From NCBI GenBank assembly GCA_025937895.1, contig JAICQL010000015.1, positions 1 to 63,691 on the forward strand: a stretch of DNA of 63,691 nucleotides. Direction: 5' to 3'. The notes beneath the pieces were generated by a model. The model had not been told where the DNA came from, did no database searches, and saw nothing but the letters and a program-made list of their open reading frames with translations. Below are positions 33,603-42,778 of this stretch, piece by piece. Position 1 is the first letter of the stretch; each line of letters opens with the position of its first letter. The translations under genes were made by a program, and so were the position numbers. The DNA is from Polyangiaceae bacterium (GTDB lineage: Bacteria; Myxococcota_A; Polyangia; Polyangiales; Polyangiaceae).

Positions 33603-34412
33603 ATGCTGTTCCGGAACCGAAGCGTACACGTCAAGACCCCACGAGAGATCGAGCACATGCGAACCGTGGGCCGAATGGCCGCCGAGACGCTGCACGCGGT
33701 CGGCAGCATCATTCGCCCCGGGGTGACGACCGAGGAGATCAACGACTTCGTCCACAAGGACACGCTGCGGCTCGGCGCCCGCCCCGCCCCGCTCAATTAC
33801 CTGGGCTTTCCGAAGAGCGTCTGCACCTCGATCAACAACGTCGTGTGCCATGGCATCCCCGGCGCGCAGAAGCTGCAGGAGGGCGACATCATCAACGTCG
33901 ATGTCACCCACCTCTTCCAGGGCTTTCACGGTGACACGTCGGCCACCTTCTACGTCGGCACCCCGAGTGAGGACGCCAAGAAGGTCACCGAGATCGCGCG
34001 CCGCTGCCTGGACCTGGGCATCGCCGAGGTGAAACCAGGTGCGCGCCTGGGCGACATCGGCGCCGCGATTCAGGAGTTTGCCGAGGGTTTGGGCTGCGGC
34101 GTGGTGACGGACTTCGTCGGCCACGGCATCGGGCGCAAGTTTCATGAAGAGCCCAAGGTCAGCCATGTGGGCGTCCGCGGCCGAGGGGAGCGGCTGCGCG
34201 CGGGCATGACCTTCACCATCGAGCCGATGATCAACCTGGGCAGTCCCGAGGTCGAGGTGCTCGATGATGACTGGACCGCCGTCACCGTGGACGGGTCTCT
34301 GTCGGCTCAGTTCGAGCACACGATCCTCGTTACGGAAACGGGAGTAGAGATCCTCACGCAGCGCCCGGGGCCGCTACAAAACAGCGAGATTTTCCCTGAT
34401 TATTGGGCGTAG
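33603..34412 (+). CDS. map: Methionine aminopeptidase, type I
   Basis: This enzyme removes the initiator Met from nascent proteins. The ATG at 33603 gives 269 residues. Metal ligands are in place: Asp in INVDVTHLFQGFHGDTSATF (two Asp), His in GHGIGRKFHEEP, Glu in FTIEPMINLG and Glu in QFEHTILVTETG. CTSINNVVCHGIP carries the substrate-site His. No N-terminal zinc-finger or SH3-like extension is present, so it is the simple bacterial form. An in-frame upstream start at 33546 is possible but less likely. Confidence 0.95.
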   Translation: MLFRNRSVHVKTPREIEHMRTVGRMAAETLHAVGSIIRPGVTTEEINDFVHKDTLRLGARPAPLNYLGFPKSVCTSINNVVCHGIPGAQKLQEGDIINVDVTHLFQGFHGDTSATFYVGTPSEDAKKVTEIARRCLDLGIAEVKPGARLGDIGAAIQEFAEGLGCGVVTDFVGHGIGRKFHEEPKVSHVGVRGRGERLRAGMTFTIEPMINLGSPEVEVLDDDWTAVTVDGSLSAQFEHTILVTETGVEILTQRPGPLQNSEIFPDYWA

Positions 34413-34503
34413 TCGCGTGCGGGTTACGCACCGCCAGCGCGCTTCCGCGTGCAGTTGCCGTTACATGTATGTGCCCAGTGGCAACCAAACGGCAAAAGTC
34501 CGC

Positions 34504-34533
34504 TTGACGGATCTGGTAGCGGCTGACTAGCTT
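34504..34533 (+). promoter_or_regulatory. Possible promoter upstream of the coiled-coil/Fic gene
   Basis: TTGACG (34504-34509) and TAGCTT (34528-34533) are separated by 18 bases and lie 134 bases before the ATG at 34667. The -35 box matches 5 of 6 positions and the -10 box 3 of 6. Confidence 0.28.
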
Positions 34534-34666
34534 GCGGGCTCCCAAGGTTTGGGCTGGGTGCCCGTGGGTCCGCGTTCTACCAGGCCTTATTGCTCGGTAG
34601 GGTGCGATTTCCAGGTGGAGTGCGGTGCACCAGCACTCCGAAAGCATTCGCCTAGGCGAAATCTGG

Positions 34667-36685
34667 ATGGCCGCCGAAGCTAAGAAACCAAAAGGCAAGA
34701 AGACTACGCAGCGCGCTCCCTCTCGCCAGGCGACGTCGGGGAGAAAGGTCGCGAAAGCGGGGGCTTCAGCAGCGGGGAAGAAGCGTACGCAGCGCAGTGG
34801 TTCCATTGCGCCGCCTCGCAGCAGCGCCGCCGCCCGTGCTTCGCAGCCTCCTCCGGGGAAAGCTCCCGCTGGCAAGTCTGCTTCGAGCAAGGCGGCTGCG
34901 GGAAAGTCAAGCCTGGCCAAGCGGCCTAAGAGCTCGATTCCCCCGCCCAAGTCGGGCGGAAAGGCGGATGCCGGCAAGAAGCCCTCCGCTCCGCGCGACA
35001 AAGCCGCGCGCGAGAAGGAGTTGCTGCGCTCCCAGAAAGAGAAAGAGCGCGAAAAGCAGCTCAAGGAAAAAGAGCGCCAGCGCCTGGAGAAGCAGAAGGC
35101 GCAGGAGCGCCAGAAGGCCGAGCGCGAAAAAGAGGCGGAGCGCCAGCGTCTCCTGAAGGAGAAAGAGCAGCAGAAGCTCCAGGCCCAGCGCGAGAAAGAA
35201 CAGCAGCGCGCCGAGCAGACGCAAGCGAAGGCAGACGCCATCGCTGAGCGCGCCCGCGAAAAGGAGCGCGCCGAGGCCGAGCGCGCGCGGGAGGCGGCCG
35301 AGAAGAAGGCCGAGAAGGATCGCCTGGCTACGGAGCGGGCAGCCGCGCGCGCCAAGGAGCTGGTGGAGAAGCAGGAAGAGCGCGAGGCCCAGCGCCGCGA
35401 GAAGGAAGCGGAGTTGGCACGGCTCAAGGCTGAGCGCGACAATGAGCGCGAGGCCCAGCGCCTGGAGAAGGAAGCAGAGCGCACGCGCCTGAAGGCAGAG
35501 CGCGACGCCGAGCGGGTCCGCGTCAAGGCGGAGCGTGACGCCGAGCGCGAGAGAGTGCGTGAAGAGGCTCGCCGCGTCCGTGAGGAGGAGCGCTCGCGCC
35601 GCGACGCCGAGCGGGAGGCCTTCCGTAAGGCGAAGGAAGCGGAGCAGGCCCGTATCCGCAACGAGCGCGCCGCAGCTCGCCGCGCGCTGGAGGGCCGAGT
35701 GGCCCGAGCCAGCAGTCGCGCTGCTGGCGGCGCCCGCGCCTCGACCACCACGCGCGTGTACAGCCCGCGCTCCATTCCCGATCAGTCCGGCACACGGCGT
35801 GACGGGATGCAGCCGCTCTCCAGCACCTTCACCCAGCCGCCGCCTTCCAGCGTGGAGCGCACGCCCGGCTACGTGCCGAAGCCGCGCACCTTGCCGCCGC
35901 CCCCTCCCCCACCTGAGCCGCCCGCGACCATCGAGGAGCGCTACGCCAAGGTGATGGAGCGGCTGAAGCACACGAGCGAGGAGTTCCGCGCGACCTACGA
36001 GGAGAACTTCCTCATGTCGTGGATCCACCACGACAGTGCGCTCGAAGGCGTGGTGTACACGTATGAAGAGCTGCGCACCGCGGTGAATCCCAACGTCACC
36101 GTCGTGCCGGACTCCAGCTTGCAGTCCGTGTGTGAGGAGATCCGCCGGCACAAAGCCGCAATCGAGCTCGTGCGCGAGCTCGGGGAGCGGAAGCGCCAGC
36201 CGGCCACGCTCGATCAGCTCAAGCGCATCTTCCTCACCTTGCACCCGGAGGAGGGCGATCTCAAGACGGTCCGCTACCGCAAGGAGATCCCCCAGCACCG
36301 CATGTACTTCCACGAGTACGCGGCGCCCGACAAAATCCCGTACAAGGTGCGTCAGATCTTCGACTGGCTGAATGGGCCCGACGCGAAGAAGCTGAGGAGC
36401 CCGCTGCGCGTGGCCGCCCGCGTCCACTACGATTTGATCCGTATCTTCCCGTTCGCGAAGGACAGCGGAAAGGTGGCACGCCTGTTCATGAACATGCTGC
36501 TGCTGCGCGCCGACTATCCACCGGCGATTTTGCACTCGACGGAGCGCCAGCGGTACTACGAGGCGCTGAAGGGCTCGCCCAACATCATCTCCAGCATGCT
36601 CGAGTCGGCGATTATGAATGCGCTACAGAGCATCGATCGCCAGCTCGGTACGCAGGACACCCGGCTGCGAGCGATCGTGAGCTGA
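34667..36685 (+). CDS. Coiled-coil protein with C-terminal degenerate Fic domain
   Basis: This 672-residue protein starts at the ATG at 34667. Residues 1-120 are rich in Lys, Ala, Ser and Pro. Residues about 120-365 form a long, highly charged helix (Glu/Lys/Arg/Gln repeats such as KEKEREKQ), then comes a Pro-rich linker. The C-terminal 230 residues are Fic-like. DSALEG near residue 456 matches the inhibitory motif (S/T)xxxE(G/N). RIFPFAKDSGKVARLFMNMLL, near residue 590, aligns with RxHPFxDGNGRxxRLxMNxLLL. In that active-site motif His is Phe, and the DGNGR loop is KDSGK. Fic enzymes transfer AMP or other groups to proteins and need that His, so this is probably a non-catalytic Fic scaffold. 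Confidence 0.75.
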   Translation: MAAEAKKPKGKKTTQRAPSRQATSGRKVAKAGASAAGKKRTQRSGSIAPPRSSAAARASQPPPGKAPAGKSASSKAAAGKSSLAKRPKSSIPPPKSGGKADAGKKPSAPRDKAAREKELLRSQKEKEREKQLKEKERQRLEKQKAQERQKAEREKEAERQRLLKEKEQQKLQAQREKEQQRAEQTQAKADAIAERAREKERAEAERAREAAEKKAEKDRLATERAAARAKELVEKQEEREAQRREKEAELARLKAERDNEREAQRLEKEAERTRLKAERDAERVRVKAERDAERERVREEARRVREEERSRRDAEREAFRKAKEAEQARIRNERAAARRALEGRVARASSRAAGGARASTTTRVYSPRSIPDQSGTRRDGMQPLSSTFTQPPPSSVERTPGYVPKPRTLPPPPPPPEPPATIEERYAKVMERLKHTSEEFRATYEENFLMSWIHHDSALEGVVYTYEELRTAVNPNVTVVPDSSLQSVCEEIRRHKAAIELVRELGERKRQPATLDQLKRIFLTLHPEEGDLKTVRYRKEIPQHRMYFHEYAAPDKIPYKVRQIFDWLNGPDAKKLRSPLRVAARVHYDLIRIFPFAKDSGKVARLFMNMLLLRADYPPAILHSTERQRYYEALKGSPNIISSMLESAIMNALQSIDRQLGTQDTRLRAIVS

Positions 36686-36715
36686 CACGAAAACGTTGCC
36701 GTGAACGTTTTCGTG
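36686..36715 (+). terminator. Perfect 12-bp hairpin directly after the Fic-like gene
   Basis: CACGAAAACGTT (36686-36697) and AACGTTTTCGTG (36704-36715) form a perfect 12-bp stem with a six-base loop, starting on the base after the TGA. There is no T run, so it may end transcription weakly or stabilise the 3' end. The rest of the 36.7-36.95 kb gap holds short iterations of GTG/ACG motifs and no gene. Confidence 0.55.
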
Positions 36716-36947
36716 GCGGCCACCGTGGCCGTGTCCGTCGGCGAACGTTGGCGTTTGGTGAGCCGGTAGGGCCGGGTTTGGGTGCGCCGCCGCACCTGAT
36801 CCCCGCATGGGCTCTTTTCAGCGCGGAGGCGCGCTGCGGGGGCCGCTCACGACCGCGGTAGCGGTCCCGCTCAGGTGCACGGCCACGGCCACGGGTGCGC
36901 CCACGTCAACGTGGACGTAAACGTGACCGTTCGCGGGGTATGGGGCC

Positions 36948-38420
<1,473 letters not shown>

Positions 38421-38806
38421 GGCTTCCCTTGGGGAGATGCAGAAAGAAACGTGAACAGTGTAGAGCAAGCCGCCGTGTGCAGTGAACGCCCCTCGTGGAA
38501 CAGAGCAGCGAATTTTGCTGCACCCACACGGGCGCCAGACATCGCCCATCTGTCGTGCACACCGACAGTGCTCATGGCGCAGCGCTTCGTTGCGGGCCCA
38601 GCGCGGCGCATTTGCCGCTGCGCGAGGCTGATCCGTGTCTGTTCACGTGCCAGAGAGGATACTCCTGGTTACCGGGGTTCACCCGCGAGGCGAGACTCAC
38701 CTACCGTTGCCTACCTTTAACGCCGCTCTGCTGGAGCGGGCCACTTCTCGGCTGATTTGCCGATTCAGAGCTACCCTGCGCGCGCTTGATCTAGGATGCG
38801 AGAGCA
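38421..38806. other. Divergent intergenic region, NtrC-type regulator/bactofilin
   Basis: No gene was recognised in 386 bases. It should hold divergent promoters. No consensus sigma-54 site and no strong -35/-10 pair was seen. Confidence 0.45.
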
Positions 38807-39151
38807 ATGCAACCCAGTGTCGCCGACATGGAGATCACCGCGCTGCTCGGGCGCGGAACACGCTTTGAGGGCAAGCTGACCTTCGACGGGAGGATGCGCA
38901 TCGATGGCACATTCGTCGGTGAAATACGCAGCGACGGTGTGCTCGTGATCGGTGAGGGCGCTCACGTGCAGGCAGAGATCGGCATTGGCACGCTGATCGT
39001 GAGGGGCGGAACCGTGCGCGGCAACGTGGTGGCGCACGAAGCCATCGAGCTCCTGGTTCCGGCACACGTCACCGGCAACTTGCGCGCGCCCGAGATCTCG
39101 ATCGAGCGCGGCGTTCACTTCTCCGGGGAGTGCACCATCGAGGCAAAGTGA
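38807..39151 (+). CDS. Bactofilin
   Basis: This 114-residue cytoskeletal protein of the bactofilin family forms a right-handed beta-helix that polymerises. The repeats follow the family pattern: GRGTRFEGKLTFDGRMRIDG, then GEIRSDGVLVIGEGAHVQAE, then GTLIVRGGTVRGNVVAHEAI and LVPAHVTGNLRAPEISIERG. The ATG at 38807 is used. Myxobacteria have several bactofilins (BacM-P type) that affect cell shape, chromosome arrangement or polar protein placement; this one is short and has no extra tail. No parAB or DUF genes typical of the bacNOP cluster are adjacent. Confidence 0.9.
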   Translation: MQPSVADMEITALLGRGTRFEGKLTFDGRMRIDGTFVGEIRSDGVLVIGEGAHVQAEIGIGTLIVRGGTVRGNVVAHEAIELLVPAHVTGNLRAPEISIERGVHFSGECTIEAK

Positions 39152-39361
39152 AGGCCTCGTACCCCAGCGACGCCCCCGGGTTCCGGCAGCGCACTGGCTC
39201 ACGGCTCCCAGTGGCTCACGACAGCGCCGTGCCCCCCGCAACCCCGTGGCGCCCGGCAAGGCGGCGGAGCGAATGGCTCATGGGGAAGCAGCAGGGCGAA
39301 GCGGCAGGGCGGAGCGGCTCACTGTGGTGCAGCGGCCAGCGGGAGCCCGCGGAGCGGGAGA

Positions 39362-39829
39362 CTACTCGGAGGAAAATGCGGCCATCATGCTCTCGTTGAG
39401 CCGGGCCAGCTCCTGATCGATCGCCGAAAAGTCCTGCTGCGACTCGCCCGAGGCGGGCATCATCCGCGGCGGGGACACGATCTTGGCGCTGCGCGGCGGA
39501 GCGTCGGCGTCCGTCCGGGGCTCCAGCGCATGGCGCTCGATGCGCTCCCGCAGCTTGTCGTGCGCGATACGCCAGCGATCGCACTCGGCAATGAGCTCCG
39601 CCAGCTCCTCCCGGACCCCCTCCAGCTCCTCTTCCCAGAGAGCCATCTCGGTGGCAGCGTCGCCAGCGCGCTTGGCCAGGCTGGCCGCGTCGAGGCCGGC
39701 GGCCTCGTCATTGAGGGTCTGCCGCGCCCGGGCCACAGCCTTCTTCAGGCGCAGCACCTTTCGCACGGTATCTTCTGGTTTTTCGCTGTTCTCAGCGCGC
39801 GCTCGATCTCCGATTCCCACACTGATCAT
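39362..39829 (-). CDS. Coiled-coil protein, unknown function
   Basis: This 155-residue cytoplasmic protein is predicted to be mainly helical. Residues 15-100 are a long coiled coil (VRKVLRLKKAVARARQTLND and LWEEELEGVREELAELIAEC). The last 45 residues are Pro/Ser-rich and then return to a short helix (IDQELARLNESMM). No family is recognised. The ATG at 39829 starts the gene; a 210-base gap separates its end from the bactofilin gene, which converges on it. Confidence 0.55.
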   Translation of the reverse strand: MISVGIGDRARAENSEKPEDTVRKVLRLKKAVARARQTLNDEAAGLDAASLAKRAGDAATEMALWEEELEGVREELAELIAECDRWRIAHDKLRERIERHALEPRTDADAPPRSAKIVSPPRMMPASGESQQDFSAIDQELARLNESMMAAFSSE

Positions 39830-39988
39830 TCTAGCGCGGCGGAGGCCGCCGGAGCCTTGACGGCATGCTTTTTAACCTCTTAACCGTGGCCGGCAGAGAA
39901 ACCTGCGCGCGCGTGGCCGGTGGTTGCCAGCGGCTGTGTTGCAGCGGTGCAGCTGAACCACACCCTGCTACCAGCGCCGGCGGGCTGC

Positions 39989-40708
39989 TCAGCTCTCGAA
40001 CAGCCCCAGATCGAGCGCCCGCTCCTGATCGAACTCCGCCTCTTCCGTTTCACCGTCCCACTCCTCGGCGGGCTCCGCCGCGGCGCTGGCTTCGGGATCG
40101 ATGCCCCGTAGCTCTGCCTTGGACAGGATGGGCAGGCGGCGCTTGCCCACCGGGCCCTCGTCCACGAAGTCGCGCAGGGCCATCATGTCGCGCAGCGCCT
40201 CCAGCTTGGCCAGCGCCTTCACCTCTACCTGGCGAATGCGCTCGCGCGTCAGGTTCATGATCGCGCCCACGTCCTCCAGGGTGGTGCCGCCGCGATCCGC
40301 CACGTCGAGCGCGCAGGAGTCACCCATCTCCCAGACCTCGAGATCGGGAAAGTTCAGCTTGATGGCGCCGGTCCGCGGCGAGACGTCCACGTACAGGTGG
40401 TGCTTGCACGAGACGTAGGGGCAGGGCCTGGCGCCGCCCTGACAAGCGCTGCGTACCCGCGGCTTGTTGTAGTCGTCTTCGGGGTAGAGGAGCCGGCCGA
40501 TCTCCAGCTCGCGCTTGGTCATCCGCTTTACGCTGATGGTCCGGGCGCGCACGGCTCGCTTGCGGCGCGACCGGCGCTGCTCGCGGGTGATGCCGTCTCC
40601 CAGGGCGAAGTCGGATTGTGCGTCGCCAAGCTGCGCCTCGGCGTGCTCTTCGCGCGCCTCCGGCAGCACCTCTGGCAGCAAACGCGCCTCAACTTTCCTA
40701 GCCTTCAT
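39989..40708 (-). CDS. Sigma-region-4-like HTH protein with Cys motif
   Basis: This 239-residue protein contains a helix-turn-helix close to sigma factor region 4.2: [20 protein letters not shown] followed by [12 protein letters not shown]. Just before it is [20 protein letters not shown], with [20 protein letters not shown] after it. This Cys-containing block with the sigma-like end occurs in a group of myxobacterial proteins. Regions 2 and 3 of a true sigma factor are lacking, so it should not be a complete sigma factor. The N-terminal 90 residues are charged and the C-terminal 50 are acidic. It may bind DNA and sense metal or redox through its Cys; that is inference. Confidence 0.72.
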   Translation of the reverse strand: MKARKVEARLLPEVLPEAREEHAEAQLGDAQSDFALGDGITREQRRSRRKRAVRARTISVKRMTKRELEIGRLLYPEDDYNKPRVRSACQGGARPCPYVSCKHHLYVDVSPRTGAIKLNFPDLEVWEMGDSCALDVADRGGTTLEDVGAIMNLTRERIRQVEVKALAKLEALRDMMALRDFVDEGPVGKRRLPILSKAELRGIDPEASAAAEPAEEWDGETEEAEFDQERALDLGLFES

Positions 40709-40811
40709 TCTCGCCTCCGACCCCTATCCACTCCGCCCCGAGGGCGCTCGAGACGCGCCTGCAGGACTGAAAAGAACACCGCCGCTCGGACCTACCCAAA
40801 GACCGCCCCAT

Positions 40812-41405
40812 TCAAGATGCCCGCGCCTGTGCCGCCGGCACGTTTACCCCCGCCCGGCTGAGCCGGGCAGGACGCATCAGGCGGGCCTCGATCGAGCTCA
40901 GCCGCGCCACCAGCTGCCGGCCCTGCTTCTTGACCTCGCCCAGCTCACGGCTCAGCAGCGCGGAGCCTTGCTCATTGCTGCTCTCTTCTCCGCGGCTGCT
41001 GGCACGGCCAGCCCCGCGGCGCCCCTGCTCGCGCCCGCGCTGCTCGACCACCCGAGAGAGCGCCTTGAAGATGCAGCCCAGGGTCTGCTCGAGCTGCTCG
41101 ATGTCCGTTCGGACAAACAGAAAATCCCGCCGGATTTCCTCGATCGTGTAGCTCTCGGCCATCATCTCCTTGATGCGCAGCAGCTGGCGAATGGCGCGCA
41201 CCGGATACAGCCCGTGGGAGCCCTGGTGCTTGCCCTTCTGCCCCACCCGCTTGCTGCGCGGCAACAGCCCGAGCTGCACATACTTGCGAAGGGTGGCCTC
41301 GCTGAGCTGGATGCCGTGTGCACCGCACACGTCAATCAGCGCGCTCGAGGTCAAGCCCGCCTCATACTGGCGCTCCAAATTCGACAGAACACTGTCATCG
41401 ATCAT
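40812..41405 (-). CDS. MerR-family transcription regulator
   Basis: This 197-residue regulator starts at the ATG at 41405. The winged HTH is seen as LSEATLRKYVQLGLLPRSKRVG followed by GLYPVRAIRQLLRIKEMMAESYTIEEI, the MerR pattern (xTLRxYxxxGLLxP...YxxxxxxxLxxIxxxxxxGxxLxEI) with Lys for Arg and an inserted GQKGKHQGSHG loop. A coiled-coil dimer helix follows, then a Ser/Gly/Arg-rich linker and a second helix. No metal-binding Cys set is visible, so the effector is unknown. It lies 104 bases upstream of the sigma-like gene in the same direction, so the two may be co-transcribed. Confidence 0.82.
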   Translation of the reverse strand: MIDDSVLSNLERQYEAGLTSSALIDVCGAHGIQLSEATLRKYVQLGLLPRSKRVGQKGKHQGSHGLYPVRAIRQLLRIKEMMAESYTIEEIRRDFLFVRTDIEQLEQTLGCIFKALSRVVEQRGREQGRRGAGRASSRGEESSNEQGSALLSRELGEVKKQGRQLVARLSSIEARLMRPARLSRAGVNVPAAQARAS

Positions 41406-41943
41406 GGCTTTTGCTCGAGATACGAGAGAGGAGCCGCACGACGAATCGTGCGGCGCTGGTCGTAGCCGCTGGCGACAGCGCAGGGCGCTGTTGACCCGAT
41501 CGCTGTGGACCTGCTCGCTCTGGACCTGAATGTGGATGTCTCTATGGCTCGCTCACGGCGAATGGCGCCCGGCGTACCGACCCTGCAGAGACTGCCGAAA
41601 GGACCTCTTTCCCGGGGGAATCAGCCCGAGAGTGCTACGCCGAGGACTTGCTCGGCAGCAGACATGTCGAGTGATGCTACGGCATCGACGCAGACGAATA
41701 TAATCTACTGAGTGGACCAATCGAAACATCTTTTCTCGCGAAAATTTGTGAGCATCACAGCGCGAGACTCAGAAGGCTGGTTCATCTTTTAGATCTGACA
41801 GCTGCTGTCACACCTCGCGCAGCGAGCAACACGGCACTGATCAACTCATCCACAGGCTGATCACACCGAGCTGATCCGCGGCGAAATTCCCGTCGCTTCA
41901 CCGTGTGCTGCGTATTAGCCTCGCGCGCGTGTCGAACACCGCC
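41406..41943. other. Intergenic region before the hydrolase-fold gene
   Basis: No gene was recognised in 538 bases. The middle is AT-richer than its surroundings and carries a perfect TATAAT at 41699-41704 without a good -35 partner, so it is only a possible rightward -10 box. TCATCCACA at 41846-41854 differs by one base from a DnaA box but is isolated. Confidence 0.4.
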
Positions 41944-42765
41944 ATGCAACGCGATGTCAAAGCCAATGGCGTGCGTTTGCGCGTCGCGGAAAGGGGCAAT
42001 GGTCCCAGCCTGCTACTGTTGCACGGACTTTTCATGGACCACACCACGTGGGACGGCGTGGCTGACGTGCTGGGCCGTGAGTATCGCGTGGTGGCGCCGG
42101 ATCTGCCTGGTTTTGGCCAAAGCGAGAAGCCACCGGAAAGTCGCTTTCCTTACGGTATTAACGCTTTCGCTGATGCGGTCGTAGACCTGTATGCAGGCCT
42201 CGAGCTGGGGCGTGCGATCCTCGTTGGACATGCGCTGGGCGGCGCAGTGGCTATCACGCTTGCCGCTCGTCATCCCGAGTTGATCGCGCGGCTCGTGCTG
42301 GTCGACGCGCTTTGTTACCCACCACAGCCATCGCTGGCGCAGCGCGTGGCGCTCGCGCCGGTGATCGGCGGTTTTGCATTCAAGCAACTGTGGGGCAGGT
42401 CAGCCTTCAAGGCTTACTTCAAGGAATCGTATCTATCTCGTGATGGACGCATCCCGAGCGCGCGGCTCGACTACTACTACGAGTGTTTCAACGAGCCCGC
42501 GGCGCGCGCCAGCGCGCTGGCCACGCTGCAGGCCACGCGGGATACGCGCGCGGTGGTGGCACACATCGCCCGCCTGACGATGCCCACGCTCGTGCTCTGG
42601 GGGCGAGACGATAACCTGTACCCCGCCGCGCTCGGGCAACGGATGTCTCGTGAGATCCGCGACGCGGGCTTCCAGCTGCTGGAGGCGGGGCACGTGCCGC
42701 ACGAGGAGCAGCCGCTGGCGGTGGCGGAGGCCATCGAGCGCTTCTGCCGGCCGCGGGCGCGCTGA
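41944..42765 (+). CDS. Alpha/beta-hydrolase fold protein with Ala at the nucleophile position
   Basis: This 273-residue protein from the ATG at 41944 has the alpha/beta-hydrolase layout: LLLLHGLFMDHTTWD (oxyanion HG), YRVVAPDLPGFGQSEKP, the nucleophile elbow VGHALGGAVAI, the acid LVLWGRDDNLYP and the His in EAGHVPHEEQP. In the elbow GxSxG the Ser is Ala (codon GCG at 42232-42234). The Asp and His are kept. It should therefore be unable to act as a normal serine hydrolase and may be a binding protein or use a different chemistry. Longer starts at 41905 and 41929 are possible. It is convergent with the receiver-DUF4388 gene. Confidence 0.85.
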   Translation: MQRDVKANGVRLRVAERGNGPSLLLLHGLFMDHTTWDGVADVLGREYRVVAPDLPGFGQSEKPPESRFPYGINAFADAVVDLYAGLELGRAILVGHALGGAVAITLAARHPELIARLVLVDALCYPPQPSLAQRVALAPVIGGFAFKQLWGRSAFKAYFKESYLSRDGRIPSARLDYYYECFNEPAARASALATLQATRDTRAVVAHIARLTMPTLVLWGRDDNLYPAALGQRMSREIRDAGFQLLEAGHVPHEEQPLAVAEAIERFCRPRAR

Positions 42766-42778
42766 GCAGGCGCCCCGC

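Noticed and set aside
41846..41854. DnaA box (TCATCCACA) and replication origin
   Set aside because: A single near match, with no cluster of boxes, no dnaA/dnaN/gidA neighbours and no AT-rich unwinding element.
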